Of a stretch of DNA of 64,000 nucleotides, positions 45,258 through 54,270 are shown piece by piece. The notes below the pieces were generated by a model that worked only from the letters and a program-made list of their open reading frames with translations, searched no databases and was not told where the DNA came from. Each line of letters starts with the position of its first letter. Position 1 is the first letter of the stretch. Source of the DNA: Bacteroidota bacterium (GTDB lineage: Bacteria; Bacteroidota; Bacteroidia; AKYH767-A; OLB10); contig JADKDR010000013.1 of assembly GCA_016714535.1 (NCBI GenBank), forward strand, positions 62,001-126,000. The letters are read 5' to 3'. The position numbers and the translations under genes were made by a program.

Positions 45258-47117
45258 ATGGACAGGAATACCATCATTGGTTTTGTTTTGATAATTGTTG
45301 TACTTATTGGATACACCTATTATAATCAACCTACAGAAGAAGAACAGGAAGCCTATCGCGGGCAGCAGGACTCAATAGCAAGTTTTGCAAAGAGAAAGGC
45401 AAATGATAGTTTGGCCAATCAAGTGGTAGTCAATAAGGTTGATTCCAACGTTATATCATCATCTGATAGCGTTGTGGCTGATCAAAACCTTTCTCAATTT
45501 GGCGCGTTTGCAACCTCGTCAACAGGTCAAGCCAAAGACATCGTAATCGAAAATGAAAAAATAATTGTTACCTTAACTACCAAAGGTGGATATGTAAAGC
45601 AAGTAGAGCTAAAGAATACCAAGACCTATGATGGTAAGCCACTCTACCTGTATGAAAAGGATTCTACAGCTACAGGAATTAATTTTTTTAGCGAGAACAG
45701 AAGTATTAATACCACCGATTTGTTTTTTGCACCCCAAGGTCCCGGGTTTGCTGTTGAAGGAAATGCAAGCAAGACCCTGGTTTTGCGAATAGATGCTGGT
45801 AATAATCGATCAATCGATTATGAATATTCTCTTGCAGGAAATAGTTATGAATTGAAGTACAGTATCAGGATGAATAACATGCAAAGCCTGATAGCTGCCA
45901 ACACCTCCTATCTCGAAATGGATTGGAATGCAACGCTGCCGCGCCTTGAGCGCAAAGCCAAAGGAGAGAGGCAGTATTCGACCATCAACTATGTTTACTC
46001 AAATGGCGAAAACGATTACCTTTCTGAAACAGAAGACGAAAAAGAAAGCTTGAATGAAAAAATAAAGTGGATTTCGTTTAAGCAGCATTTTTTTTCAAGC
46101 ATTTTATATGCTGAGAAATCTTTTGAAAATGCGCAAGTTGCAACCTATACTGACTTTGAAAGCGAAGACAAAGTGCGCACGATGAAAGCCAACATGCGTA
46201 TTCCTTATAACCGCAAGCCAGACGAGTCGTTTGCGATGGCCTATTACTTTGGGCCCAATCATTACAGCACCTTAAAATCATTTGACCGCGATTATGAAAA
46301 GTCAATACAACTCGGTTGGGGAATTTTAGGTTGGATAAACCGATTTATTGTAATCCCTGTTTTTAATTGGCTGAAAAATTTTGGCTTAAGTTTTGGCATC
46401 GTCATTTTGGTATTAACCATCATTATCAAATTAATATTGCTTCCTCTTAACTACAGAGCATACTTGTCGAGTGCCAAGATGCGAGTATTACAGCCGGAAG
46501 TAACCGAGTTGCAAAGTAAGTTTAAAGAAGAGCCATTGAAAATGCAACAGGAAATGATGGGGTTGTATCGCAAAGCCGGTGTAAGTCCATTAGGTGGTTG
46601 CTGGCCCATGCTCTTGCAAATGCCCATTCTCTTCGCCATGCTACGGTTTTTTCCTGCTTCGTTCGAGTTAAGACAGGAAGCTTTCTTGTGGGCACGAGAT
46701 TTATCTACCTATGATAGCATTTTTGATTTAGGATTTAATATACCGGGTTATGGCGATCATGTAAGTTTGTGGACAATACTTATGACACTATCCACTTTAT
46801 TATTTACCTATTACAATTCGCAACAGCTTAATACCAGTGCCAACCCGGCCATGAAATACATGATGTACCTGATGCCATTAATTTTCCTCGGTTTTTTGAA
46901 TGACTTTCCTGCAGGGCTTAACTATTATTATTTCCTTGGAAATATTATTTCCATTGCCACCCAGTTTTTGTTTAAGGGTATGGTGAATCATGATGCCATT
47001 ATTGCTAAAATCGAAGCGAATAAAAAGAAACCGCAATCTCAAAAGAAATCAGGTTTTCAGGAAAGGTTGGAGAAAATGGCTCGCGAAAGAGGGTATCAAC
47101 CACCAAAGAAAAAATAA
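45258..47117 (+). CDS. yidC: Membrane protein insertase YidC
   Basis: A 619-residue YidC with the long Gram-negative form: N-terminal helix (TIIGFVLIIVVLIGYTYY), a large periplasmic beta-supersandwich domain (about 90-360), then the core with five membrane segments. LLPLNYRAYLSSAKMRVLQPEV begins the core, and the conserved MYRKAGVSPLGGCWPMLLQMPI-type motif (here GLYRKAGVSPLGGCWP) follows. It inserts and folds inner-membrane proteins, alone or with SecYEG, using substrates brought partly by the SRP whose RNA is encoded at 36.2 kb. A lipoprotein gene follows 3 bases on. Confidence 0.97.
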   Translation: MDRNTIIGFVLIIVVLIGYTYYNQPTEEEQEAYRGQQDSIASFAKRKANDSLANQVVVNKVDSNVISSSDSVVADQNLSQFGAFATSSTGQAKDIVIENEKIIVTLTTKGGYVKQVELKNTKTYDGKPLYLYEKDSTATGINFFSENRSINTTDLFFAPQGPGFAVEGNASKTLVLRIDAGNNRSIDYEYSLAGNSYELKYSIRMNNMQSLIAANTSYLEMDWNATLPRLERKAKGERQYSTINYVYSNGENDYLSETEDEKESLNEKIKWISFKQHFFSSILYAEKSFENAQVATYTDFESEDKVRTMKANMRIPYNRKPDESFAMAYYFGPNHYSTLKSFDRDYEKSIQLGWGILGWINRFIVIPVFNWLKNFGLSFGIVILVLTIIIKLILLPLNYRAYLSSAKMRVLQPEVTELQSKFKEEPLKMQQEMMGLYRKAGVSPLGGCWPMLLQMPILFAMLRFFPASFELRQEAFLWARDLSTYDSIFDLGFNIPGYGDHVSLWTILMTLSTLLFTYYNSQQLNTSANPAMKYMMYLMPLIFLGFLNDFPAGLNYYYFLGNIISIATQFLFKGMVNHDAIIAKIEANKKKPQSQKKSGFQERLEKMARERGYQPPKKK

Positions 47118-47120
47118 CAA

Positions 47121-47618
47121 ATGAAACGGTATATTACTTTTATTAGTTGCCTTCTGCTAATAGTGTTTGTCTGCTGCAAGCCAAAGAAGGAAGTTGCAGC
47201 TGCAACTTCAGTTGATTATAGCGATTCCATATTTTTGATTATAGATAAAAGCCCTTGCTTTGGCGCTTGTCCAACGTATAAGATGATTATTTATAATAAT
47301 GGATATGCCACCATGCGGGCATCTAAAAATGTTCCACAAGTGGGAAACTTTAACCGCAGATTTAGCCCGCAAGAGATTGAGCAACTAAGTAAGAAAATTG
47401 AAGAGATTCGATTTTTTGATTTAAAAGATGAGTACAACGACACCTTGATTATGGATTTACCATTTACCACCATTGCTGCGCATAGGCGTGGTGCGGTAAA
47501 AAGTATTTTATGCAGATTTGAAATACCTGACCCACTTAACAATTTTGTTATGTCCTTTGATACGCTTATTGGTAGTCCGGTGTGGAAGCTTATGAAATCG
47601 CCATTTGGTGACGATTAG
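47121..47618 (+). CDS. DUF6438-type lipoprotein
   Basis: A 165-residue protein with a lipobox (IVFVCCKP). The body, beginning IIDKSPCFGACPTYKMIIYNNGYATM, matches the DUF6438 family in Bacteroidota, in which CFGxCPxY is conserved. Function is unknown. It follows yidC after 3 bases and is probably co-transcribed; its 3' end abuts the convergent alkyltransferase-like gene. Confidence 0.78.
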   Translation: MKRYITFISCLLLIVFVCCKPKKEVAAATSVDYSDSIFLIIDKSPCFGACPTYKMIIYNNGYATMRASKNVPQVGNFNRRFSPQEIEQLSKKIEEIRFFDLKDEYNDTLIMDLPFTTIAAHRRGAVKSILCRFEIPDPLNNFVMSFDTLIGSPVWKLMKSPFGDD

Positions 47619-47984
47619 TTACAAGGTAAGTTCAATCATTGGATCCCAAAATATTTTTTTGAAGTCGATAACCTGATCATTTTTTACTTTTATACCTTCT
47701 TTTTCAAGCCTTCGTTGCATTGCAGCAGGATCTCCAAAGTGATGTTTGCCTGTAAGTAGGCCAACGCGGTTAACAACCCGGTGCGCAGGTAATTTGTCTT
47801 TGTGCGAATGACAGGCATTCATTGCCCAGCCAACAATTCGCGATGAACCCTTGGTTCCCAGCGCTTTAGCTATTGCCCCATAGGATGTTACCCTTCCTTT
47901 CGGAATTAATTTAACCACTTGATATACAGCCTCGAAAAATTTAATCGTATCAGCAGTATATTGAGTAGGATTAGGTTCTGCCAT
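47619..47984 (-). CDS. Alkyltransferase-like protein (MGMT family, no active-site cysteine)
   Basis: A 121-residue protein with the DNA-binding domain of O6-methylguanine methyltransferases: IPKGRVTSYGAIAKALG (recognition helix region), SSRIVGWAMN with the Arg finger, then LPAHRVVNRVGLLTGK. In true methyltransferases the corresponding motif is PCHR with an acceptor Cys; here it is PAHR, so the protein cannot accept alkyl groups. It resembles ATL proteins, which flip and hold alkylated guanine and recruit nucleotide excision repair. It is a stand-alone domain, convergent with the lipoprotein gene. Confidence 0.85.
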   Translation of the reverse strand: MAEPNPTQYTADTIKFFEAVYQVVKLIPKGRVTSYGAIAKALGTKGSSRIVGWAMNACHSHKDKLPAHRVVNRVGLLTGKHHFGDPAAMQRRLEKEGIKVKNDQVIDFKKIFWDPMIELTL

Positions 47985-48202
47985 GGGATATTTTGAATTT
48001 AAATGAGCTTTTAAGTTGGGTAAAACGATTATTTTATTGGATAAACGATTTAGCTTTGTCCTATTAAATCGATATATTATTTACGGTCTTAATGCTCCTG
48101 TTTACCTTAGTTTCAACCCATTTTGCCACCCTGATAAATGTTAATAACTTGTTCATATCACCAATAAATGATTCAATAAATTGGGCGAACGTAAATATAT
48201 AG
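47985..48202. other. Intergenic, no gene seen
   Basis: Upstream of the alkyltransferase-like gene, the sequence is AT-rich with no ORF or structured RNA that I can support. The promoter and leader at 48203-48389 close the gap. Confidence 0.4.
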
Positions 48203-48234
48203 TTGGCAAATCAAAATCAATGAACATATATTTG
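48203..48234 (+). promoter_or_regulatory. Promoter of the structured leader / orphan ORF
   Basis: TTG (48203-48205), a 21-base spacer and TATATTTG (48227-48234). Transcription would begin near 48240. Confidence 0.5.
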
Positions 48235-48248
48235 CATCGTTGTTTTTA

Positions 48249-48323
48249 ACAAGTCGAATTGAATCTACCTCTATATTCTCTCTCAATTCGAAAGTTCTAG
48301 AAAGAATGCTCTACCAGACTTGT
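48249..48323 (+). ncRNA. Possible structured leader RNA or small RNA
   Basis: Two contiguous 5' arms pair with separate 3' arms: ACAAGTC (48249-48255) with GACTTGT (48317-48323), and GAATTGA (48256-48262) with TCAATTC (48283-48289). A further self-complementary TTCTAGAA lies between (48295-48302). This makes a three-way-junction-like fold right after a consensus promoter and about 65 bases before an ORF. I know no matching family, so a riboswitch, thermosensor or small RNA are all possible. Confidence 0.35.
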
Positions 48324-48389
48324 CGTATTATAGGCTGGAAAAGCAATCAGGCATCAAATTTAAGTTTTTAATTCACTTAGTAAATACAT

Positions 48390-48836
48390 ATGGCTAATTG
48401 TACTTTGATTTTTAATGAACAGTTGGGTGAATACAAGAAGTTCTTTGATACTAATTATCGGATGTTTTTTAAGACTTATGCAAGAATAAGCAAAAAATAT
48501 AAAGTCTATAAGGACCGCCATCACTTGTGCATAAGCAACACGCCAGGTTGTAATGCAACGAAGGATGGACTATTTGTACCTATTGATCGTGTTACCAGGT
48601 GCCTGGCTCACTTACCGTACTATACCAAAATAGTTAAGCGGTATTTGCAGGTTTTGATTGGGGAGTCAAAATTTTCAGGCATTTCTATTTGTAAAGGTAA
48701 CCTTGATGGCGCGTCCCTTTTCTTTTCTACCGGCACTCTCAATTCAGAATTTTCATTTTCTTACTACTCATATTATCTGAGTAATATTTTCAAAAACAAG
48801 CCCGTATATTCCTATACGGGTTATTCTTTTTATTAG
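48390..48836 (+). CDS. Unrecognised ORF behind a structured leader
   Basis: A 148-residue ORF with no motif I recognise. The first 95 residues look protein-like (several Tyr/Lys-rich helices, DRHHLCISNTPGCNATK). The last 50 are Phe/Tyr/Ser-rich and end inside the stem of the terminator at 48801-48834, which is unusual for a real gene. There is a consensus promoter and a structured leader but no clear Shine-Dalgarno-like site. It may be a true orphan protein with its end altered by an indel, or a chance ORF across a long untranslated RNA of about 600 bases. Confidence 0.35.
   Translation: MANCTLIFNEQLGEYKKFFDTNYRMFFKTYARISKKYKVYKDRHHLCISNTPGCNATKDGLFVPIDRVTRCLAHLPYYTKIVKRYLQVLIGESKFSGISICKGNLDGASLFFSTGTLNSEFSFSYYSYYLSNIFKNKPVYSYTGYSFY
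48801..48834 (+). terminator. Rho-independent terminator at the end of the orphan ORF
   Basis: Arms CCCGTATA and TATACGGG around TTCC, followed by TTATTCTTTTT. Confidence 0.75.
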
Positions 48837-48941
48837 ATACATTTTCCAGTAATTATCATTACGGATGCAAGGTCTATTCTTCAAAGCGAAATCACTTTTC
48901 ACCAATTTTATAAATTCTTTTCATTTAAAAAATTTTTGTAC

Positions 48942-48974
48942 GCCCCGGGGTTATAGCCGGGGCTTTTCTTTTTT
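48942..48974. terminator. Strong GC-rich terminator
   Basis: Arms GCCCCGG and CCGGGGC with an 8-base loop (48942-48963), then TTTTCTTTTTTT on the plus strand. A T-rich flank also exists on the minus strand, so it can end the serC transcript as well. The interval 48837-48941 could encode a second short RNA, but I see no clear promoter. Confidence 0.8.
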
Positions 48975-49086
48975 TACTTCAAAAAGGGATAGCATTTTTT
49001 GCACTTTAACTTAGCAAAATTTGTGATCAACTAAACAGTAAGCAGTTAGAAGAAAGTCCTGATCAGGCAATTACAGTATGTTTGTA

Positions 49087-50145
49087 TTAGCAATGTGCTT
49101 TTTCAAATTCGTGCATCATCTCTATCAAATACTCAACATGACCTACTGGAAGCGCATTATACAAAGAAGCCCTGAAGCCACCTGCCGCTTTATGACCTTT
49201 TATACCGGTAATGTTTTTTTCTATGGAAAAGGAAATAAATTTATTTTCCAATACAGCATCGTTTATAGTAAAGGTTACATTCATCAATGAGCGGTCAGCA
49301 ATGTTGGCAATAGGGGTAAATATCTTACAACTATCTAAATAATTATAGAGAAGAGAAGCTTTTAGGATGTTGCTTTTTTCTATTTCAGCTACACCACCAT
49401 TTTGTTGCAGCCAACGCAGGGTAAGTAAACAAACGTAAATTGCAAAAACCGAAGGAGTATTAAAAAGGGATGCATTGTCAGTGTGCGTTTTGTAGCGCAG
49501 CATGGTAGGTGTATTGGGCTTATAGTAATCAAGCATATCATCTCTGATAATTACAAGTGTTACTCCGGCAGTGCCTATATTTTTTTGTGCTCCTGCATAG
49601 ATTAAAGCAAACTTGCTTACATCAACGCTGCGAGAGAGTATATCGCTGCTCATATCACACACCAATGGAATTGATACTTCCGGAAATTTATTAAATTCAG
49701 TACCATAGATGGTGTTATTGCTGGTTATGTGCAGGTAATCGGCATTTTCAGTAATATTAATTGGTGGTATATAATTAAAATTCTTATCGGCAGAAGAAGC
49801 AATTATTTTTGCTTCGCCAATCATGGCAGCCTCTGCTATTGCCTTCTTTGCCCAAACACCAGTTTCAGCAAAAAGCGCCTTGTGGCGCAACAGGTTTTGT
49901 GGTACCATGGTAAATTGCAAGCTTGCTCCACCATGTAAAAAGAGTATATGGTAGTTGTCAGGTACCTGCATTAATTGACGCACTAATTGTTTTGCTTCTT
50001 CAATAATAGCAATGAAGGATTCGCTGCGATGTGAGATTTCTAAAATAGATAATCCGCTGTTATCAAGATTAAGCACTGCCTGCGCGGCTTGTTGCAGCAC
50101 GGATGGTGGCAGTATACTTGGGCCTGCATTAAAATTATATACCAT
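49087..50145 (-). CDS. serC: Phosphoserine aminotransferase
   Basis: A 352-residue class-V aminotransferase that makes phosphoserine from 3-phosphohydroxypyruvate for serine synthesis. NFNAGPSILPPSVL is the family N-terminus, SHRSESF and HGGASLQFTMVPQNL bind cofactor and substrate, and the PLP lysine is K188 in YAGAQKNIG. The C-terminal GIKGHKAAGGFRASLYNA is also diagnostic. It is not linked to serA or serB here. It is followed on its strand by a GC-rich terminator. Confidence 0.96.
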   Translation of the reverse strand: MVYNFNAGPSILPPSVLQQAAQAVLNLDNSGLSILEISHRSESFIAIIEEAKQLVRQLMQVPDNYHILFLHGGASLQFTMVPQNLLRHKALFAETGVWAKKAIAEAAMIGEAKIIASSADKNFNYIPPINITENADYLHITSNNTIYGTEFNKFPEVSIPLVCDMSSDILSRSVDVSKFALIYAGAQKNIGTAGVTLVIIRDDMLDYYKPNTPTMLRYKTHTDNASLFNTPSVFAIYVCLLTLRWLQQNGGVAEIEKSNILKASLLYNYLDSCKIFTPIANIADRSLMNVTFTINDAVLENKFISFSIEKNITGIKGHKAAGGFRASLYNALPVGHVEYLIEMMHEFEKAHC

Positions 50146-50215
50146 ACTGATGTGGGTTAGTTCTACTTCTTGGTAGCAGCATCCTTATCTGTTCAATTAA
50201 ACAATATCTAAGTTT

Positions 50216-51181
50216 TTATTTTTTTTCTTCGCTAGCTGGAGTTTGCTCGGTATCATCAACAGGAACATACAACTTCTTGGTTCTTTTTTCTCCACCTGAC
50301 GAAGTATTATCCGTAGGTGCGGGAAGATTTCTTGCGTCAACATCTTTTTCATACATCCACTTTTCGTCTTCCCAATGCAGTGCATCGTAGGTCATGTCAG
50401 GTCCTATCATTTCGCCTGGGGCATCCAACCTGCCATCAGGTGCCGAAAGATGATCGAAAATTATCAATTTCTTTTTTTCGTTATAATTTAATTTCATACT
50501 CACCGATGATGAATAGGTAAAGATCATACGGTTTTGAATCTTCTTTATATTTTGAAACACTGGTGTACCAAAGGTTGGTTCACCTTTGGTAAATTTCACT
50601 ATTTCAAGTACCTTTTTTGTTGTTTTTGCATCATATCCTTTCCAACCAATCAGGGTATAAAGATTGTTTCCGTTTTTTCGTGTTTTAATAATGCGGTAAT
50701 AAAGTGCTCCATACCAATTGTGCTTCTTACAGGTTTTTTTAAGCATCAATTCGTCTTCGTAAGTTGAATCTCGTAATGAACTAACTTTAAAAATTTTATC
50801 ACCATCGTCCTTGTATTGCATGGCACACTCGTATTGGTATTTGGTATTTCCTTCGGTTGCAACAAACCATGAGTATATGCGCAGCTTTTTATCCGGGCTT
50901 AGGATAATAGATATGTTTAAAAGTGAATCGAAGGGATCTTCAAAAGTGTTTTCAATTCGTAACAAACCTGGCAGCGTATCGCGAAGTATGCTATTGCTCC
51001 ATAGTTTAATACTGTCATTTTTGCTTTTTACTATGCTATCCGAAAGGCACTTAATATAAAATACTGAGTTTTTGAATGCATTACTATATCTATAGTGCTG
51101 AGAGTTTGGACTTTGAGCTTTTACACTTACAGCTTGCACGAATAGCACAACTACTATTAAAACGGTTTTGGATATTTTCAC
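50216..51181 (-). CDS. Secreted protein of unknown function
   Basis: A 321-residue protein with a clear signal peptide (MKISKTVLIVVVLFVQAVSVKAQ). The mature part is rich in Lys and Asp and in beta-strand patterns (LRIYSWFVATEGNTKYQYECAM, YYRIIKTRKNGNNLYTLIGW, MIFTYSSSVSMKLNYNEKKKLIIFDHL), ending in a charged low-complexity tail. Similar proteins exist in many Bacteroidota, but I cannot name a family function. It lies 70 bases upstream of serC on the same strand. Confidence 0.72.
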   Translation of the reverse strand: MKISKTVLIVVVLFVQAVSVKAQSPNSQHYRYSNAFKNSVFYIKCLSDSIVKSKNDSIKLWSNSILRDTLPGLLRIENTFEDPFDSLLNISIILSPDKKLRIYSWFVATEGNTKYQYECAMQYKDDGDKIFKVSSLRDSTYEDELMLKKTCKKHNWYGALYYRIIKTRKNGNNLYTLIGWKGYDAKTTKKVLEIVKFTKGEPTFGTPVFQNIKKIQNRMIFTYSSSVSMKLNYNEKKKLIIFDHLSAPDGRLDAPGEMIGPDMTYDALHWEDEKWMYEKDVDARNLPAPTDNTSSGGEKRTKKLYVPVDDTEQTPASEEKK

Positions 51182-51291
51182 TTTCCTTAATGTTTTTTAA
51201 GAACGGTTATAACGGTATTTTATAAAAAGTCTGAAAAAAATCTAGACTTCATTTTTTAGCTAAGTAAGCGTGTTACGATTTGTTTACTGCA

Positions 51292-51639
51292 TTACCCGTG
51301 CATACGTTGTTTTTTGCCTAGCAAGGTTTCCTGACTTTCGCGATAGTCTTCGTCATCTACACAACAATCTACCGGACAAACCGAGGCACATTGTGGCTCA
51401 TCATGAAACCCAACACATTCCGTACATTTATCAGTAACAATGTAATAATGATCCATAAACTTGGGAGGTTGCGCTGCTGTGCCATCAATTTCGCTGCCAT
51501 CTAAGGCGGCAAACATACCCCTTACATTGGTGCCATCACTAAATCTCCATTCTGCACCACCTTCATAAATAGCATTATTGGGGCACTCCGGCTCGCAGGC
51601 ACCACAATTTATACACTCATCTGTTATTTTAATAGCCAT
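51292..51639 (-). CDS. Dicluster ferredoxin 2[4Fe-4S]
   Basis: A 115-residue ferredoxin with two cluster motifs: CINCGACEPECP (C-x2-C-x2-C-x3-C) near residues 10-21, and a second with C-x2-C-x8-C-x3-C (CTEC ... QCASVCP) at about 75-91. The long loop between them and the charged C-terminus are typical of the Alvin/YfhL-like group. It transfers electrons in the cytoplasm. It is divergent from a LuxC-type acyl-CoA reductase with 87 bases between, and has a strong consensus promoter. Confidence 0.93.
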   Translation of the reverse strand: MAIKITDECINCGACEPECPNNAIYEGGAEWRFSDGTNVRGMFAALDGSEIDGTAAQPPKFMDHYYIVTDKCTECVGFHDEPQCASVCPVDCCVDDEDYRESQETLLGKKQRMHG

Positions 51640-51666
51640 AATCTATTTTTTAAATATTGCTGGACG

Positions 51667-51696
51667 CAAACGTAATTATTATTCTAAAATATACAA
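51667..51696 (-). promoter_or_regulatory. Consensus promoter of the ferredoxin gene
   Basis: TTG (51696-51694), a 19-base spacer and TACGTTTG (51674-51667) on the minus strand; leader to the ATG is about 25 bases. Confidence 0.65.
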
Positions 51697-51726
51697 CATT
51701 TGTACTTTGGTATTTGATTAACGATT

Positions 51727-52785
51727 ATGAGTAAGAAAAGTTTAGATAATGTGTTTAATAAGAAATTGATTGCTGCGTGCATTTTGTTCTTCGAAAAGAT
51801 TAATGAAACCATTGATGCCTTAAAGGCTAGAAATATTGAAAACGCAGATAGTCAACTTCTAACAGGCGTTGTAAAGGCTGGCAATGTTAATGCCTGGTTT
51901 ACAAAAGACCAGATACAACATGCAACTGTGGGATATAAGCACATGCTAAGTGACCACTCAGTTGAGCCTTGGCTGCAACGGTATTCACAACCTATAGCGC
52001 AACGTGTGGCAATAATTATGGCAGGCAATATACCCTTTGTAGGCTTTCATGATTTGCTATGTGTGTTACTTGCAGGTCACTATGCGATTGTAAAGCTCTC
52101 TAAGGATGACACCGAATTAATGGCCGCATTAATCAATCATTTGGGGCAAAATGGATTTGCAGACAGAATCACCATAGTTGACCGACTAACCGAATATGAT
52201 ATGGTTATAGCTACGGGCTCCAATAATACAGCTCGTTACTTTGAACACTATTTTGGTAATAAACCTCATATAATTCGCAAGAATAGAAATGCAGTTGCCA
52301 TATTAGATGGTAAGGAGGGGCCAGAGCTATTGCATCAGTTAGGTAAAGATATTTTTATGTATTATGGTCTTGGTTGTCGAAATGTTTCAAAATTATTTGT
52401 GCCTGCTGGCTATGATTTCAGCCCATTTTTCGAAGTAATGGCAACTTACGATGAAGTACTAACCAGTAACAAATACATGAATAACTATGATTATCATCAC
52501 GCTGTATTTCTTCTTAACAGCGAACTGTTTCTAACCAATAATTTTTTAATAATAAGAGAGTCAGTTCACACTGCATCGCCAGTTTCTGTTCTACATTTTG
52601 AATATTACTCAAACTTAAATGAGCTCAGCACTCACCTTAACAACCTGCGTGATCAAATACAGTGTGTTGTTAGTAATAATCTTATAGCTGGGTGTGTAAT
52701 GCCCGGCCAGGCTCAATTGCCTGCCATTGATGATTATGCTGATGGGGTAGATACGATGGCATTTGTTTGCGGAGAAGTTCATTGA
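51727..52785 (+). CDS. LuxC-family acyl-CoA reductase
   Basis: A 352-residue protein matching acyl-CoA reductases related to LuxC. RVAIIMAGNIPFVGFHDLLCVLLAG is the conserved NAD(P)H/substrate region, and YYGLGCRNVSKLFVP holds the likely catalytic Cys. These enzymes reduce acyl-CoA to aldehyde. The divergent ferredoxin is a recurrent neighbour in Bacteroidota and may be its electron donor or a cofactor-linked partner; that is inference. No luciferase genes are nearby. Confidence 0.82.
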   Translation: MSKKSLDNVFNKKLIAACILFFEKINETIDALKARNIENADSQLLTGVVKAGNVNAWFTKDQIQHATVGYKHMLSDHSVEPWLQRYSQPIAQRVAIIMAGNIPFVGFHDLLCVLLAGHYAIVKLSKDDTELMAALINHLGQNGFADRITIVDRLTEYDMVIATGSNNTARYFEHYFGNKPHIIRKNRNAVAILDGKEGPELLHQLGKDIFMYYGLGCRNVSKLFVPAGYDFSPFFEVMATYDEVLTSNKYMNNYDYHHAVFLLNSELFLTNNFLIIRESVHTASPVSVLHFEYYSNLNELSTHLNNLRDQIQCVVSNNLIAGCVMPGQAQLPAIDDYADGVDTMAFVCGEVH

Positions 52786-52853
52786 TATAAATTATAAATG
52801 CAGCTAAAAAGACTTTAAATTTTCTCAATAGATAAAAGGAGAATAAAATTAAT

Positions 52854-53538
52854 ATGAAACCGAACAATTCGATAGTAGAGGCTATAAACGTAGTGAACCT
52901 TGAGTTGGAGCCATACAAGGCCACTTTAGTTGCAGTGTCAAAACTACAATCAAACGATAGCATAACCGCAGCCTACCAGGGTGGGCAGCGCATATTTGGA
53001 GAAAATTACGTGCAGGAACTTTTAGATAAAAGGTTACAATTAAATAACGATATCCATTGGCACTTTATAGGCCACTTGCAACGAAACAAAATAAAGTACT
53101 TAGCACCTTTTGTAAAACTTATACATGGAGTAGATAGTATAAAACTGCTGCGAGCTATTGACAACGAGGCTCAAAAAATTAATCAACCTATCTCGGTTTT
53201 ATTACAGGTTTTTATTGCAACCGAAGAAACAAAATTTGGCGTGAGTGCAGAAGAGTTGGATGAAATATTGCTAAGCATTATTGTTTCACCATTAAGTTAT
53301 GTGCAAATAAAAGGCATGATGGCAATGGCTTCCAATACGGATAATATAGTAAATAGAGCGCGAATTTAAATTTATGTATTCCTGTTATACAGATTATAAG
53401 GAAAAGTTTGCGCAAGCAAATCATATTTTTGATACCTTAAGCATGGGAATGACATCAGACTACAAGATTGCTCTAGCGCAGGGGAGTAATATGGTTCGAA
53501 TAGGAAGTAAGATATTTGGAAGCAGGAGCACACAATAG
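52854..53538 (+). CDS. YggS-type PLP homeostasis protein (frameshifted)
   Basis: A pyridoxal-phosphate-binding protein of the YggS/PROSC family, 227 residues after removing one extra base near 53358-53363. ATLVAVSKLQ contains the PLP lysine; GENYVQELLDK, WHFIGHLQRNKIK and later LSMGMTSDYKIALAQGSNMVRIGSKIFG are family hallmarks. In the raw sequence the first frame stops at 53369 (after NRARI), while the C-terminus continues in another frame as EFKFMYSC onward. The family keeps free PLP levels stable rather than catalysing a known reaction. nth follows by 29 bases. Confidence 0.88.
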
Positions 53539-53567
53539 AAAAAACCGTTCGGTAAAATTAGTACATC

Positions 53568-54233
53568 ATGTTGCGTAAAGAACGTTACGAAAAAATACTT
53601 GCCTGGTTTGAAACACATCATCCCAAAGCAGAAACCGAATTATTTTATGCAAGCCCGTTCGAATTACTGGTGGCTGTAATTTTAAGTGCGCAATGCACCG
53701 ATAAGCGTGTAAATATGGTTACCCCGCATTTGTTTGCTAAGTATCCCGATGCAAACTCACTTGCTTCTGCTTCTGTCGAAGATATTTTTTCGCTAATTAA
53801 ATCAATTAGCTATCCTAACAATAAAGCAAAGCACCTGCAAGCGATGGCACAAAAACTAATAAGCAATTTTAACTCGGAGGTGCCTGATACAGTTGAAAAC
53901 CTGATCACCTTGCCCGGGGTTGGACGTAAAACGGCCAACGTGATTGCCTCTGTTGTATTTAATAAACCTGCTATGGCAGTAGATACGCATGTGTTTAGGG
54001 TAAGTGCAAGGTTGGGGCTCACCATCAATGCCCGCACGCCATTGGCTGCCGAAAAGCAATTGGTAAAATACATTCCCGAACATAAAATACATATCGCACA
54101 TCATTGGTTGATATTGCATGGTCGTTACATTTGTTTGGCTCGCAAACCGAAATGTGAAAAATGCGAAATACAATTTTATTGCAAATACTTTGAGGCAAGG
54201 CTAAGGAAAGCAACAAGTAAATTACCGAAGTAG
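53568..54233 (+). CDS. nth: Endonuclease III
   Basis: A 221-residue DNA glycosylase/AP lyase for oxidised pyrimidines. The helix-hairpin-helix motif LPGVGRKTANV contains catalytic K121; the catalytic Asp is D139 in VDTHVFR; and the C-terminal iron-sulfur ligands follow C-x6-C-x2-C-x5-C. All catalytic residues align with E. coli Nth (K120, D138). It is complete and convergent with the ABC permease gene. Confidence 0.97.
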   Translation: MLRKERYEKILAWFETHHPKAETELFYASPFELLVAVILSAQCTDKRVNMVTPHLFAKYPDANSLASASVEDIFSLIKSISYPNNKAKHLQAMAQKLISNFNSEVPDTVENLITLPGVGRKTANVIASVVFNKPAMAVDTHVFRVSARLGLTINARTPLAAEKQLVKYIPEHKIHIAHHWLILHGRYICLARKPKCEKCEIQFYCKYFEARLRKATSKLPK

Positions 54234-54270
54234 GGCATTACAAGAGCTACCATCTACTTTATAAAAAAAA

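Noticed and set aside
48240..48340. tRNA gene (a TGGTAGAGCA-like segment on the minus strand)
   Set aside because: The T-loop and acceptor stem do not form, and the anticodon stem is too weak. The region pairs better as the leader structure described.
47985..48389. tmRNA or RNase P RNA
   Set aside because: Neither the tmRNA ends nor the conserved RNase P core sequences occur here.
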